Shown here one piece after another: positions 16,418-24,539 of a DNA stretch of 40,513 nucleotides. The first letter of the stretch is position 1, and every line of letters begins with the position of its first letter. The position numbers were made by a program, and so were the translations under genes. Under the pieces are notes generated by a model. It had not been told where the DNA came from and searched no databases. It saw only the letters and a list, made by a program, of their open reading frames with translations. This DNA is from Actinomycetota bacterium (GTDB taxonomy: Bacteria > Actinomycetota > Actinomycetes > Nanopelagicales > Nanopelagicaceae). Where the stretch lies: positions 1-40,513 of the forward strand of contig CANFVU010000011.1 in the NCBI GenBank assembly GCA_947450545.1, in the 5' to 3' direction.

Positions 16418-17286
16418 TTGCTTCGACGCTGAATTTCACGAACGATAGCGCTGTGATCTAATTCCCCATCGCCTGCTTCAACAAGCGATTCAAAAAGCTT
16501 GGTGACTTCTTCTGTTACAGGAAGCGCAGTTCCTGAACTCTTTCCAGCTTCTAAAGCGAAACGGAGATCTTTTAACTGGAATACAGCTGAACCACCAGGA
16601 CGGTAGTCATCTGCTTCAATCTTCTCGCGCTTCACGGTGAGAGCTTGTGAATTAGCAAGTCCTCCAGCAAGAATGTCGAGTACGACTTTGGTATCGAGCC
16701 CTGCATTGCGGGCAAGTGTTACTGCTTCTGCAAGTGCTGTAAGAGTGACAGCGACAACAATTTGATTACACGCTTTAGCAAGCTCACCGGAACCGAGTGG
16801 ACCAAGATGGCGAACTGTAGATCCAATTTTTAGAAAAGTTGGCTCAACTAATGTGAGAACGTCGGCATCTCCGCCGACCATGATTGAGAGCGTTGCATTT
16901 TGAGCACCGACATCTCCACCACTTACTGGTGCATCGAGCAGGTGAACACCTGAAGTTGCAAGATCTTTTCCTAATGCTGGAACCGCAACTGGGGAAACTG
17001 TTCCCATAATGACCAAAATATCCGATGGCTTGAGAGCAGCACGTAAACCATTTGCCAAAACATCCAGTACTTGAGGCATATCTGGAAGAACTGTAAGAAC
17101 GATTGCTGCATCAATATCGGAAAGTTTAGTTACGCGAGTCGCTCCTGCTGCAACAGCTTCTTCTGCTTTTGCATCAGATCGATTCCATACTTGAACATCG
17201 ACGCCTGCTTTGGCAAGGTTTTTGGCAACAGGTAAACCGATTGCTCCAAGACCAACTACGGCAACTCTGTTATTTCGAAGAGTCAT
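16414..17286 (-). CDS. Beta-hydroxyacid dehydrogenase (tartronate semialdehyde reductase-like)
   Basis: A 290-residue member of the 3-hydroxyisobutyrate dehydrogenase family. The Rossmann motif GLGAIG is at 12-17, the substrate motif APVSGG at 119-124 and GSGELAKACNQ at 165-175 with catalytic K171. It probably interconverts a semialdehyde and a beta-hydroxyacid, for example tartronate semialdehyde and D-glycerate, a common end-step in sugar-acid breakdown. It is the last gene of a three-gene minus-strand operon, and its start overlaps the upstream stop by 4 bp (ATGA). 3-Hydroxyisobutyrate or another gamma-type substrate cannot be excluded. Confidence 0.87.
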   Translation of the reverse strand: MTLRNNRVAVVGLGAIGLPVAKNLAKAGVDVQVWNRSDAKAEEAVAAGATRVTKLSDIDAAIVLTVLPDMPQVLDVLANGLRAALKPSDILVIMGTVSPVAVPALGKDLATSGVHLLDAPVSGGDVGAQNATLSIMVGGDADVLTLVEPTFLKIGSTVRHLGPLGSGELAKACNQIVVAVTLTALAEAVTLARNAGLDTKVVLDILAGGLANSQALTVKREKIEADDYRPGGSAVFQLKDLRFALEAGKSSGTALPVTEEVTKLFESLVEAGDGELDHSAIVREIQRRSN

Positions 17287-18299
17287 GAGAATTGAGCCAG
17301 TTTCTTCTTAAATTGATCGGCTTCAAGAACATCTTTATTAACCACAAAAGGAGGGATTTTGCCTTGTGAAATAGCGGTTATAGAAGCAAAGGCACTTGTG
17401 CCCATTCCGAGAGCAAGCTCATCGGTCCAGCCAATGTTGTGAGGCGTCGCAATAACATTCTCAAGAGTTAACAATGGATTATTAGCTGAAGGAGGTTCTG
17501 TTTCGAATACATCAAGGCCAGCGCCAGCAATTCTTCCTTGTTGGAGAACTTCGATCAGGGCAGATTCTTCAACAATAGGCCCACGAGAGATATTGATGAG
17601 TACGGCATTTGGTTTCATAAGAGAAAGGCGCTCTTTATTAATCATGTGATGAGTCTCTGGTGTGAGCGTTGCAAGAACGACAACTACGTCAGCAACTGCG
17701 AGTAGAGCATCGAGCTCCATCAACATGACATCATGTTTGCTCGCTTCTTCTTGCGTTTTCCACGGATCAAAAGAGATTCGCTTGCAATCAAAGGGAGCAA
17801 TCAATCGGAAAAATTCGGTACCAATATTTCCAAGTCCAATTGTCGCAACAGTTTTACCGTTGAGTCCTTGGCCAAGATTCATACGTTGATCCCATTGATT
17901 CTTTTCAGCGATCGTCATTTTTTGATGTAAGCGATGCAAAGTCGAAAGAACCAACGTAAGCGCAGCTGTTGCTACAGGTTTCTTTGATCCATCAGGAGTA
18001 ATCGTGAGAGCAACACCAGCTTTAGTGCATGCAGCTAAATCAATATTGTCGTATCCCACTCCAAAGCGAGAGATAACGAGCGGAGATTCGCTCGGTGAGC
18101 CAAATGATTCTGATGTAACACCTGGGCCAGCAAAGGCAATTGCGTGGAAACCTGCGACAGATTCAGGCGTGAAATTCTTGCCGTTTGGCTTTAAGAATTC
18201 CCACTTCAATGGAGCAAGCGTATCGATTGCGATTTCTCCCCAAGAGAATCCGCCTTTTCCATTATCTAAATCTGAGGAAAGTCCAACGCGAAAATCCAT
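17283..18299 (-). CDS. 2-hydroxyacid dehydrogenase (phosphoglycerate dehydrogenase-like)
   Basis: A 338-residue D-2-hydroxyacid dehydrogenase with GLGNIG at 155-160 and catalytic R239, E268 and H287. It resembles SerA-like catalytic cores but lacks the C-terminal ACT regulatory domain, so a serine-biosynthesis role is not required. Its start overlaps the stop of the cyclase-type gene (TAATG) and its stop overlaps the beta-hydroxyacid dehydrogenase start by 4 bp. This tight coupling points to a shared pathway: hydrolysis/cyclisation, then two oxidoreduction steps. Substrate unknown. Confidence 0.86.
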   Translation of the reverse strand: MDFRVGLSSDLDNGKGGFSWGEIAIDTLAPLKWEFLKPNGKNFTPESVAGFHAIAFAGPGVTSESFGSPSESPLVISRFGVGYDNIDLAACTKAGVALTITPDGSKKPVATAALTLVLSTLHRLHQKMTIAEKNQWDQRMNLGQGLNGKTVATIGLGNIGTEFFRLIAPFDCKRISFDPWKTQEEASKHDVMLMELDALLAVADVVVVLATLTPETHHMINKERLSLMKPNAVLINISRGPIVEESALIEVLQQGRIAGAGLDVFETEPPSANNPLLTLENVIATPHNIGWTDELALGMGTSAFASITAISQGKIPPFVVNKDVLEADQFKKKLAQFS

Positions 18300-19249
18300 T
18301 ACAGCACCGCAATGGGGTTAACTGGTGAGCCTGTGCCGCGTGGAACGTTAAGCGGAGCAATAATCATCTGGAAAGTCCAACGCTTCTCGTCAGCGCACGC
18401 AGATGCAATTGCTTCGAGTTGTAAATTATCGAGTAGTGGAATTCCCATAGCTGGAAGTGCAAGTACGTGAATCGGAGAACCAACACCTGCAACAGGTGAA
18501 GGGCGAACATCGCTATCGCCATCTGCCCCAATGACTGAGACTTGACGTTCCTTAAAGAGTTGCATTGCATCAACATAGAAACCAGCAGAAAGATTGCTTG
18601 GATCCCAGATGCCAACTTTTTCACGGCGCGCAAAATGTCCGCTACGGAGTAGAACGCAATCACCTTTTTGAAGAGTGAAACCAAACTTCTCTTCCATACG
18701 CAAAATATCGGAAGCACGAACAGCAGTTCCTGGTTCGAGCCAATCCAGACCATCAAGTCTCGCTGCATCAAGAAGTACGCCTCGTGTGACGATAGGTCCA
18801 AGTTTGTCTACAGAACACCAGCCAGAACCCGTTGCATTTACAACTTGGCTTGAAATCTTTCCACCAAACAGAGTGTCTTTGAAAGCGATATGAGTGGGTG
18901 CATCGAGGTGGCTTGACGCTTTGCCATGGTAATCAACGCCGATGAAATCTTTGTTGCAGGTTGGCTCAGGATCTTCAACATCTCCAAGCTCTGTCATGTA
19001 ATGCAAAGCTGGCTTGGAATTATCAATCCCAGCAACAGTGTTCCACGGCAGCGCCATCGGTACTACGCGACCTGTTTTTACTTGGGCAATCGCGTTTTTC
19101 ACGACATCTGCATCAATAAAGTTAAGGGCACCGCGTTGAATATTGGCATCGTTGTAGAGAGACCATGTCTTTGTCTTTTCAAAGATCGCATCAAATTCAG
19201 CGAAAGAGATTGCGGGACCGTTATCGAAAGATTTCTCTTGAGAACTCAT
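18299..19249 (-). CDS. Cyclase family protein (metal-dependent hydrolase)
   Basis: A 316-residue protein of the kynurenine-formamidase-like cyclase family. The metal-binding motif runs from H108-G109 through H114-L-D116-A-P-T-H120 (HGxxxSHxDAPTH); the usual Thr before the second His is Ser. The start at 19249 is chosen over an in-frame ATG 26 codons upstream because the extra residues (Ser-rich) look non-homologous and would occupy the divergent promoter; GAGAAAG lies upstream. It leads the operon with two dehydrogenases and diverges from the IclR gene. Family members hydrolyse or cyclise amides, lactones and isatin-like rings; a lactone intermediate would suit this cluster. Confidence 0.82.
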   Translation of the reverse strand: MSSQEKSFDNGPAISFAEFDAIFEKTKTWSLYNDANIQRGALNFIDADVVKNAIAQVKTGRVVPMALPWNTVAGIDNSKPALHYMTELGDVEDPEPTCNKDFIGVDYHGKASSHLDAPTHIAFKDTLFGGKISSQVVNATGSGWCSVDKLGPIVTRGVLLDAARLDGLDWLEPGTAVRASDILRMEEKFGFTLQKGDCVLLRSGHFARREKVGIWDPSNLSAGFYVDAMQLFKERQVSVIGADGDSDVRPSPVAGVGSPIHVLALPAMGIPLLDNLQLEAIASACADEKRWTFQMIIAPLNVPRGTGSPVNPIAVL

Positions 19250-19310
19250 TTCATCACTTTCTCTTCCTGTGCTATTTCCAAAAATTAGGTATTGATACGA
19301 CGATACTGCG

Positions 19311-19333
19311 CTGCTACTGTCCGACATTAGCAG
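19311..19333. promoter_or_regulatory. Inverted repeat, possible IclR operator
   Basis: CTGCTA (19311-19316) and TAGCAG (19328-19333) form a perfect 6-bp inverted repeat around 11 nt. It lies in the 117-bp gap between the divergent cyclase operon and the IclR regulator, where an IclR-type repressor would act on both. ACTGTCC inside it recurs as GGACAGT at 20177-20183 ahead of the transporter operon. Confidence 0.35.
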
Positions 19334-19366
19334 GATGCTGTGTAGCGTCCAGAGGGTTGGTCAGCA

Positions 19367-20149
19367 GTGAGCGAGACGTTGGAAGCAAGCCATCTTGTTC
19401 CCGCAGTCGCGCGTGCAGCAGCAATCTTGGACTTAATCGGACAATCAGGTCAAGCACTTGGCAGTAACGAAATTGCACGCCAATTAGATCTCCCTAAATC
19501 ATCAACAGCAAATATTTGCCTCGAACTTCTTGAAGCGGGGATGTTAGTCCGCCGTGATAATGGTTATGCACTTGGCCGCAAACTTGTTGAATTAGGTGGA
19601 CATTACTTATCGAGCGTTGATGCTCTTCGCGAGTATTACGACCTTTGCGCGAGCCTTCCCATCCTCTCCCGTGAATCTTCGCGTATTGCAATCCTTGATG
19701 GCACCGATGTTCTCTACCTCGGTAAATATGAAGGTCGCCAGCAAATCCGGCTGACTGCAAATATCGGAGATCGCTTCCCAGCAATTTGTACCGCAACAGG
19801 TAAAGCTCTTATGGCTCTGCTTCCTAAAGGAGAAGCCGAAGAGAGATATCGCGAGAATCCCAACGCTTTTGTTCAGCTCACACCAAAGTCGTTAAAGAAC
19901 GTCGGCGAACTCTCCACCATGTTGGATGCTGCAAGAAAAGTTGGTTATGCCGTTGATGATGAAGAGACAACTCTTGGCGTTATCTGTTTTGCTGTCGCAG
20001 TCTCGGGATTCAGAGGTGACACTTCCAGCGTTGCCGTTTCAGCGACGGTTTTGAAGCAGCGCCTCACTCCAGAATTTAAGCAAGCCTTGCTGAACGATCT
20101 CTTTGCGCTCGCTAAAGGCCTTTCCAATCCTTTGGTAACGCGTTCATAA
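19367..20149 (+). CDS. IclR family transcriptional regulator
   Basis: A 260-residue regulator. An N-terminal winged helix occupies about 14-75 (ALGSNEIARQLDLPKSSTANICLELLEAGML, recognition helix near 44-54), followed by the IclR effector domain to about 250. The start is GTG at 19367 with AGAGGG about ten bases upstream. It is divergent from the cyclase/dehydrogenase operon and 97 bp upstream of a CUT2 sugar transporter on the same strand, so it probably controls both in response to a small organic acid or sugar-acid ligand. That link is by position only. Confidence 0.88.
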   Translation: MSETLEASHLVPAVARAAAILDLIGQSGQALGSNEIARQLDLPKSSTANICLELLEAGMLVRRDNGYALGRKLVELGGHYLSSVDALREYYDLCASLPILSRESSRIAILDGTDVLYLGKYEGRQQIRLTANIGDRFPAICTATGKALMALLPKGEAEERYRENPNAFVQLTPKSLKNVGELSTMLDAARKVGYAVDDEETTLGVICFAVAVSGFRGDTSSVAVSATVLKQRLTPEFKQALLNDLFALAKGLSNPLVTRS

Positions 20150-20246
20150 CGATTTGATAAAACCACCCAATCTGCTGGACAGTGCATAACACTTTGGGGG
20201 CTTTGGGTTTACTTTCTACTCGTCTTGCTCACGGAAGGGGAAATAT

Positions 20247-21734
20247 ATGGCTGCTCACGCACCTGAAGCTGTCGTAAAAATTTCCCATGTCTCAAAGAGA
20301 TTTGGTGCAACACAAGCACTCAATGATGTCTCACTCGATATTCGTTCCAGTGAAGTTCTCGCTCTTCTTGGTGCAAATGGCGCTGGTAAATCTACGATTA
20401 TCAAGATTCTTGCAGGTATTTACATTGCGGATTCTGGAACGATCACATCTGCAAATGGCGGATCACTCGACGATGTTCGCTTCGCATTTATCCACCAAGA
20501 TCTTGGCCTTGTCGAATGGATGACTGTCGCAGAATCTGTCGCACTAGGTTCGACATACCCGATGAAGAACGGACTCATTAGCTGGTCTGGTGTTCGCGCA
20601 ATGGCTGAAGAAGCTTTGAAGACAGTCGCTCCACATATTTCAGTTACAGCACAAATTAATTCTCTCAATCGCGCAGATCGTTCATTGGTCGCTATTGCTC
20701 GTGCGTTGTACAACAAATCTGATGTGCTTGTTCTCGATGAACCAACAGCATCGCTGCATGCAAGTGATTGTGAACATCTCTTCCAAGTTCTTCGTAACTT
20801 GCGCGATGAAGGTGTTGCAATTGTTTATGTGTCTCACCGCCTTGATGAAATTTTCAAAGTTTCTGACCGTGTTGTTGTATTGCGTGACGGCGTACTTCGT
20901 GAGGATGGACCTATTGCAGAATTCACACCACAATCGCTCGTCCGTGCAATCGTTGGGAAAGAAACTAACCGCTTTAATCTTGGCGATATTTCCCGTGGAA
21001 ATAAAGTTCTGGATGTAAAGAACGTTTCATCTCAACGCGTCACGAATGCAACTCTTGAACTCTTTGAAGGTGAAGTTCTTGGACTTATCGGTCTCAATGG
21101 TGCAGGACAGCGCGAACTTGGCCGCATGATTGCGGGAGTTCTCCCTAAAGAAGCTGGGTCGATTTCTATTGAAAACACAGAGATTCACGCCTCAATCGGC
21201 GATGCTGTAAGCAAAGGAATTTCACTTATTACAAGTAGCCGTGCAGAAGAAGGCTTGTGCATGGAGCTCACTGTTCGCGAGAACATGTTCCCTAATTTGA
21301 AAGCGCGTGGATCTCGTCCTTGGAACATTATTCGTAAAAACCGTGAAAAAGTTTCAGCTCGCGACGTTAATGAAAAATTCAATGTGAAGCCTCGCCAAAC
21401 TGAACTAGCAATCGCAACACTTTCAGGCGGTAACCAACAGAAAGTTATTCTTGGTCGCTGGTTGAGCATGCCTCGCAAAGTAATTATTTTGGAAGAGCCA
21501 ACAGCAGGTGTGGACGTTGGCGCTAAGACCGATATCTATTCATTGATTGAAGAAGCAACTCAAAAGAAGCTTGCCATTCTCTTGGTCTCAACCGACTTTG
21601 AAGAAGTCGCGCTTATGGCGCACCGCGCACTTGTATTTTCAGAAGGAGAAATCGTTAAAGAACTTCAACGATCTGAAATAACTGTAGAAAACCTCGTCAC
21701 ATACGCATCTAGAGCAAATGTTGGAGCACACTAA
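20247..21734 (+). CDS. Sugar ABC transporter ATP-binding protein, double NBD (CUT2)
   Basis: A 495-residue ATPase of the RbsA/XylG type with two fused domains. Domain 1 has a good Walker A (LLGANGAGKST near 38-48) but a degenerate signature (LNRADRS near 139). Domain 2 has a degenerate Walker A (GLNGAGQRE, Lys lost) and an intact signature (LSGGNQQK near 393). The complementary defects leave one catalytic composite site, as is usual in this family. GGAAGGGG lies just upstream of the ATG. The stop overlaps the permease start by 1 bp (TAATG). Confidence 0.92.
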   Translation: MAAHAPEAVVKISHVSKRFGATQALNDVSLDIRSSEVLALLGANGAGKSTIIKILAGIYIADSGTITSANGGSLDDVRFAFIHQDLGLVEWMTVAESVALGSTYPMKNGLISWSGVRAMAEEALKTVAPHISVTAQINSLNRADRSLVAIARALYNKSDVLVLDEPTASLHASDCEHLFQVLRNLRDEGVAIVYVSHRLDEIFKVSDRVVVLRDGVLREDGPIAEFTPQSLVRAIVGKETNRFNLGDISRGNKVLDVKNVSSQRVTNATLELFEGEVLGLIGLNGAGQRELGRMIAGVLPKEAGSISIENTEIHASIGDAVSKGISLITSSRAEEGLCMELTVRENMFPNLKARGSRPWNIIRKNREKVSARDVNEKFNVKPRQTELAIATLSGGNQQKVILGRWLSMPRKVIILEEPTAGVDVGAKTDIYSLIEEATQKKLAILLVSTDFEEVALMAHRALVFSEGEIVKELQRSEITVENLVTYASRANVGAH

Positions 21735-22765
21735 TGGCAGCTGCAAAAAAGAAGACTGAATCACAATCTCTCGCATTGCGAGTGGGAACTCTTGGGTTGC
21801 CAATCTTGATGGTGATTTTGTTCGTTGTGTTCTCGCTCTTGTTGCCTGATACCTACCCAACAATTTCGAATTTGCGTGGAATGTTGTCTAACCAGAGCAT
21901 TCCTGCGCTCTTAGCTCTTGGTGCGATGATTCCAATCGTTACCGCAAAGTTCGACCTTTCGATGGGTTATGGAATTGGGCTCACCCACGTTGTCGTTATG
22001 TGGATGATTGTTAATACATCTGTTTCATGGCCACTTGTTTGCTTGATTTCGATTCTTGGAATGGCAGTTGTGGGCTTGATCAATGGCCTTCTCGTTGAAT
22101 TTGCTCAAATCGATTCATTTATCGCAACCCTTGGTACAGGCAGTGTTTTATACGCACTAAGCGGATGGATTACAGGCGGCGGACGAATTGTGCCTCCACA
22201 AAAGGGACTTCCTAAAGGGTTCACCAACCTCATCGATGCACACGTACTTGGCCTTCCAATTTCTGCTTATTACGTAGTTGCTCTTGTCGTTATTCTCGCA
22301 ATTTATCTCGAACTACTTCCAGCAGGTCGTGGTCTGTACGTTATTGGATCTAATCCACGTGCAGCTGAACTGATTGGAATTCCGAAGCGCCGCTATGTCA
22401 TCACAGCATTTATTGCAGCTTCGTGTGTAACTGGTTTTGCAGGATGCATTCTCGCCGCCCAACAACAAGTTGGAAACCCAAGCATCGGTGGCGAATATTT
22501 ACTTCCTGCATTTGTTGGCGCTCTTTTGGGGTCAACAACGATTCGACTCGGAAGAGCAAACGCGCTTGGAACTCTGGTTGCGGTTGCCATTCTTGCAATC
22601 GGAGTATCTGGAATTCAGCAGTTGGGAGCTGACTTCTGGGTAACACCTCTCTTCAACGGTTTGACGTTGCTCGCAGCAGTTGGCCTTGCCGGCTACTCAG
22701 CTCGTCGTCGTTTGAAGTCTGGTGCTGAAGCTTCTCGCAGAAGTATGGAAGCTAAAGAAGAATAA
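21734..22765 (+). CDS. Sugar ABC transporter permease (CUT2/RbsC family)
   Basis: A 343-residue integral membrane protein with about ten hydrophobic segments. The FDLSMGYGIGLTHVVV segment near 76-91 matches the family's conserved D-S-G region, and LYVIGSNPRAAELIGIPKRRY near 203-223 is the coupling loop. The C-terminus ends in a charged cytoplasmic tail (RRRLKSGAEASRRS). It partners the ATPase upstream (1-bp overlap) and the binding protein 51 bp downstream. Substrate unknown; compared with the first system's permease, the sequence is clearly divergent, so different ligands are expected. Confidence 0.9.
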   Translation: MAAAKKKTESQSLALRVGTLGLPILMVILFVVFSLLLPDTYPTISNLRGMLSNQSIPALLALGAMIPIVTAKFDLSMGYGIGLTHVVVMWMIVNTSVSWPLVCLISILGMAVVGLINGLLVEFAQIDSFIATLGTGSVLYALSGWITGGGRIVPPQKGLPKGFTNLIDAHVLGLPISAYYVVALVVILAIYLELLPAGRGLYVIGSNPRAAELIGIPKRRYVITAFIAASCVTGFAGCILAAQQQVGNPSIGGEYLLPAFVGALLGSTTIRLGRANALGTLVAVAILAIGVSGIQQLGADFWVTPLFNGLTLLAAVGLAGYSARRRLKSGAEASRRSMEAKEE

Positions 22766-22816
22766 ACAACCGCTAGACATAACCAGAAAACATAACTAGA
22801 AAAAATAAGGAGAAAC

Positions 22817-23944
22817 GTGAACGCATTCAAAAAGCGCGCAGTTGCACTTAGTGCAGCAGCAGTGTTGATCGCTGGTTCAGCTTTTGCTGCATCAGGTGCA
22901 TCAGCAGCAGCTGGTTGTTCAGCTGCACTCGCAAAAGCAACAAAGGCTGTAAATGCTTCTGTTGCTGTTAAAGCTCCATGGGATGGTCCAAAGACAGGTC
23001 CTAAGGCTGCAATGGGCAAGACAATTATTTATGTAGCTCAAACCATGCAAAATGGTGGAGTTGCTGGCGCTGAAAAGGGCGTAGAAGAGGCTGCCAAGGC
23101 TATTGGTTGGACTGTTCGCGTTCTCGATGGTCAAGGAACACAAGCTGGCATGGCTTCAGCTATGGACCAAGCTGTAACACTTAAGGCTGACGGAATCGTC
23201 GTTGGTGGATTCGATCCAGCAACTGTGAAGTCAGGCGTTGACGCTGCAAAGGCTGCAAACATTCCTGTTATCGGATGGCACGCTGCTGCAACATCAGGAC
23301 CACAACCAGATCTCGGACTCTTCTCAAACGTCACAACACTTCGTGCAGACGTTTCAAAGATTTCTGCTGACTGGGTTATCTACGATTCAAAGGGTGTCGG
23401 CGGAGTAGTTGTCTTCACAGACAAGTCAATCCCATTCGCTCATGGAAAGTCAGATGAGATTGTTGCAGAGTTGAAGACATGTGCTTCACTCAAGCTTCTC
23501 AAGTACTCAGATATTCCAATCGGAAATGACACATCAACCCGCGTACAAACAGAAACAGCTGCTCTTCTTGCTAAGTTCGGTAAGAAGTGGACACATTCTG
23601 TTTCAATCAACGGTGGACTTTATGTAACTCCAATGGCAGCAGCACTTCGTGCAGCTGGCAAGAAGGGTACTGACTTTCCACACAACGTTGGTGCTGGCGA
23701 TGGATCAGCTGATGAATACCAGCGCATCTCTGCTGGACAATTCCAGTCAGTAACAGTTCCAGAACCTTTGACAATGCAGGGATGGCAGATCGTTGATGAA
23801 TTCAACCGTGCCTTCGCTGGTCAAAAGGCTTCAGGTTATGTTCCAGTTGTTCACCTTGTTACAAAGGCAAACGCAGGAACTTCAACTGTTTGGGATCCAC
23901 AAAATGGATACCAGGCTGAATACAAGAAGATCTGGGGCAAGTAA
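22817..23944 (+). CDS. Sugar ABC transporter substrate-binding protein (CUT2)
   Basis: A 375-residue exported binding protein. It starts with GTG at 22817 behind AAGGAG. The signal peptide (NAFKKR, hydrophobic core, small residues to about 34) is followed by a Cys near 36. That cysteine lacks a classical lipobox ahead of it (Ala-Ala-Gly-Cys is only a weak match), so lipidation is possible but uncertain. The type-1 periplasmic fold shows in VAQTMQNGGVAGAEKGVEEAAKA and GWHAA at the hinge. As the last gene of the transporter operon it is followed by a strong terminator at 23959. Ligand unknown; a sugar or sugar acid is likely from context. Confidence 0.88.
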   Translation: MNAFKKRAVALSAAAVLIAGSAFAASGASAAAGCSAALAKATKAVNASVAVKAPWDGPKTGPKAAMGKTIIYVAQTMQNGGVAGAEKGVEEAAKAIGWTVRVLDGQGTQAGMASAMDQAVTLKADGIVVGGFDPATVKSGVDAAKAANIPVIGWHAAATSGPQPDLGLFSNVTTLRADVSKISADWVIYDSKGVGGVVVFTDKSIPFAHGKSDEIVAELKTCASLKLLKYSDIPIGNDTSTRVQTETAALLAKFGKKWTHSVSINGGLYVTPMAAALRAAGKKGTDFPHNVGAGDGSADEYQRISAGQFQSVTVPEPLTMQGWQIVDEFNRAFAGQKASGYVPVVHLVTKANAGTSTVWDPQNGYQAEYKKIWGK

Positions 23945-23958
23945 GCCTTAAATCACGT

Positions 23959-24001
23959 GAATTGCACGGTCAGATTAATTTCTGGCCGTGCAATTCTTTT
24001 T
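23959..24001 (+). terminator. Rho-independent terminator after the second sugar transporter
   Basis: A 15-bp stem: GAATTGCACGGTCAG (23959-23973) and CTGGCCGTGCAATTC (23982-23996) with one G-U pair and loop ATTAATTT, followed by five T (23997-24001). It is the clearest intrinsic terminator in the window and separates the transporter operon from the kinase/exporter pair. Confidence 0.9.
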
Positions 24002-24010
24002 ATAGAGGAC

Positions 24011-24016
24011 TAATCT
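24011..24016 (+). promoter_or_regulatory. -10 element suggesting a leaderless start
   Basis: TAATCT ends 7 nt before the ATG at 24024, which fits transcription starting at or next to the start codon. No good -35 is visible; the preceding terminator occupies that space. Confidence 0.35.
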
Positions 24017-24023
24017 TTAATCA

Positions 24024-24539
24024 ATGACAACACCAAAGAAAGTGATTCTGCTTGGCCCTATGGGGGCAGGTAAATCTACGCTGGGGAGAATCCTTGCTCG
24101 CGAATTGAACTGGCCTTACATCGACAACGACCTGGATATGGCCACGCAAACCGGTCTCACGATTGAGCAACTATCAGCGCTCTCGGTACCCGAGTTACAT
24201 AAAATTGAAGCTGAATTCATTCTGCGCGTTCTTGCACAAGATGCTCCTCTTATTTCAGGAGCAGCTGCATCGGTTATTGAAAGCGAAGAGATTCAGTCAA
24301 AGCTCGCAAGCGTTTATTCTGTTTATCTGTCCATTCCCGTAGAGATGGCAATACAACGCGCATCTGTAGGCACAGTAGGGCGACAAGCGTTAGATGAAGC
24401 TGGTGTTCAAATTCTGCGCGATCGATATGCAAAGCGAGATCCCCTCTATCGAAAAGTTGCTTCACTTGTCATCGATCTGAGTGATTCTCCGGAAAACGAT
24501 GCCAAGAAAATATTGCAAACTCTTAAGAACGATCATTGA
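24024..24539 (+). CDS. Shikimate-kinase-like P-loop kinase
   Basis: A 171-residue nucleotide kinase. Walker A GPMGAGKS is at 11-18, Asp34/Asp36 (IDNDLD) correspond to the Mg/substrate aspartates of shikimate kinase, and the lid region around R120 and the RDPLYRKVA segment (138-146) match AroK. Two substrate features are altered: the GGG loop is GAAA (79-82), and the F-R-x-x-E segment is HKIEAE. A shikimate role is therefore uncertain, and no other aroma-acid genes (aroB, C) are nearby. A gluconate or other small-molecule kinase is possible. The next gene starts inside its stop codon (TGATG), so it is co-expressed with the ABC exporter. Confidence 0.75.
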   Translation: MTTPKKVILLGPMGAGKSTLGRILARELNWPYIDNDLDMATQTGLTIEQLSALSVPELHKIEAEFILRVLAQDAPLISGAAASVIESEEIQSKLASVYSVYLSIPVEMAIQRASVGTVGRQALDEAGVQILRDRYAKRDPLYRKVASLVIDLSDSPENDAKKILQTLKNDH

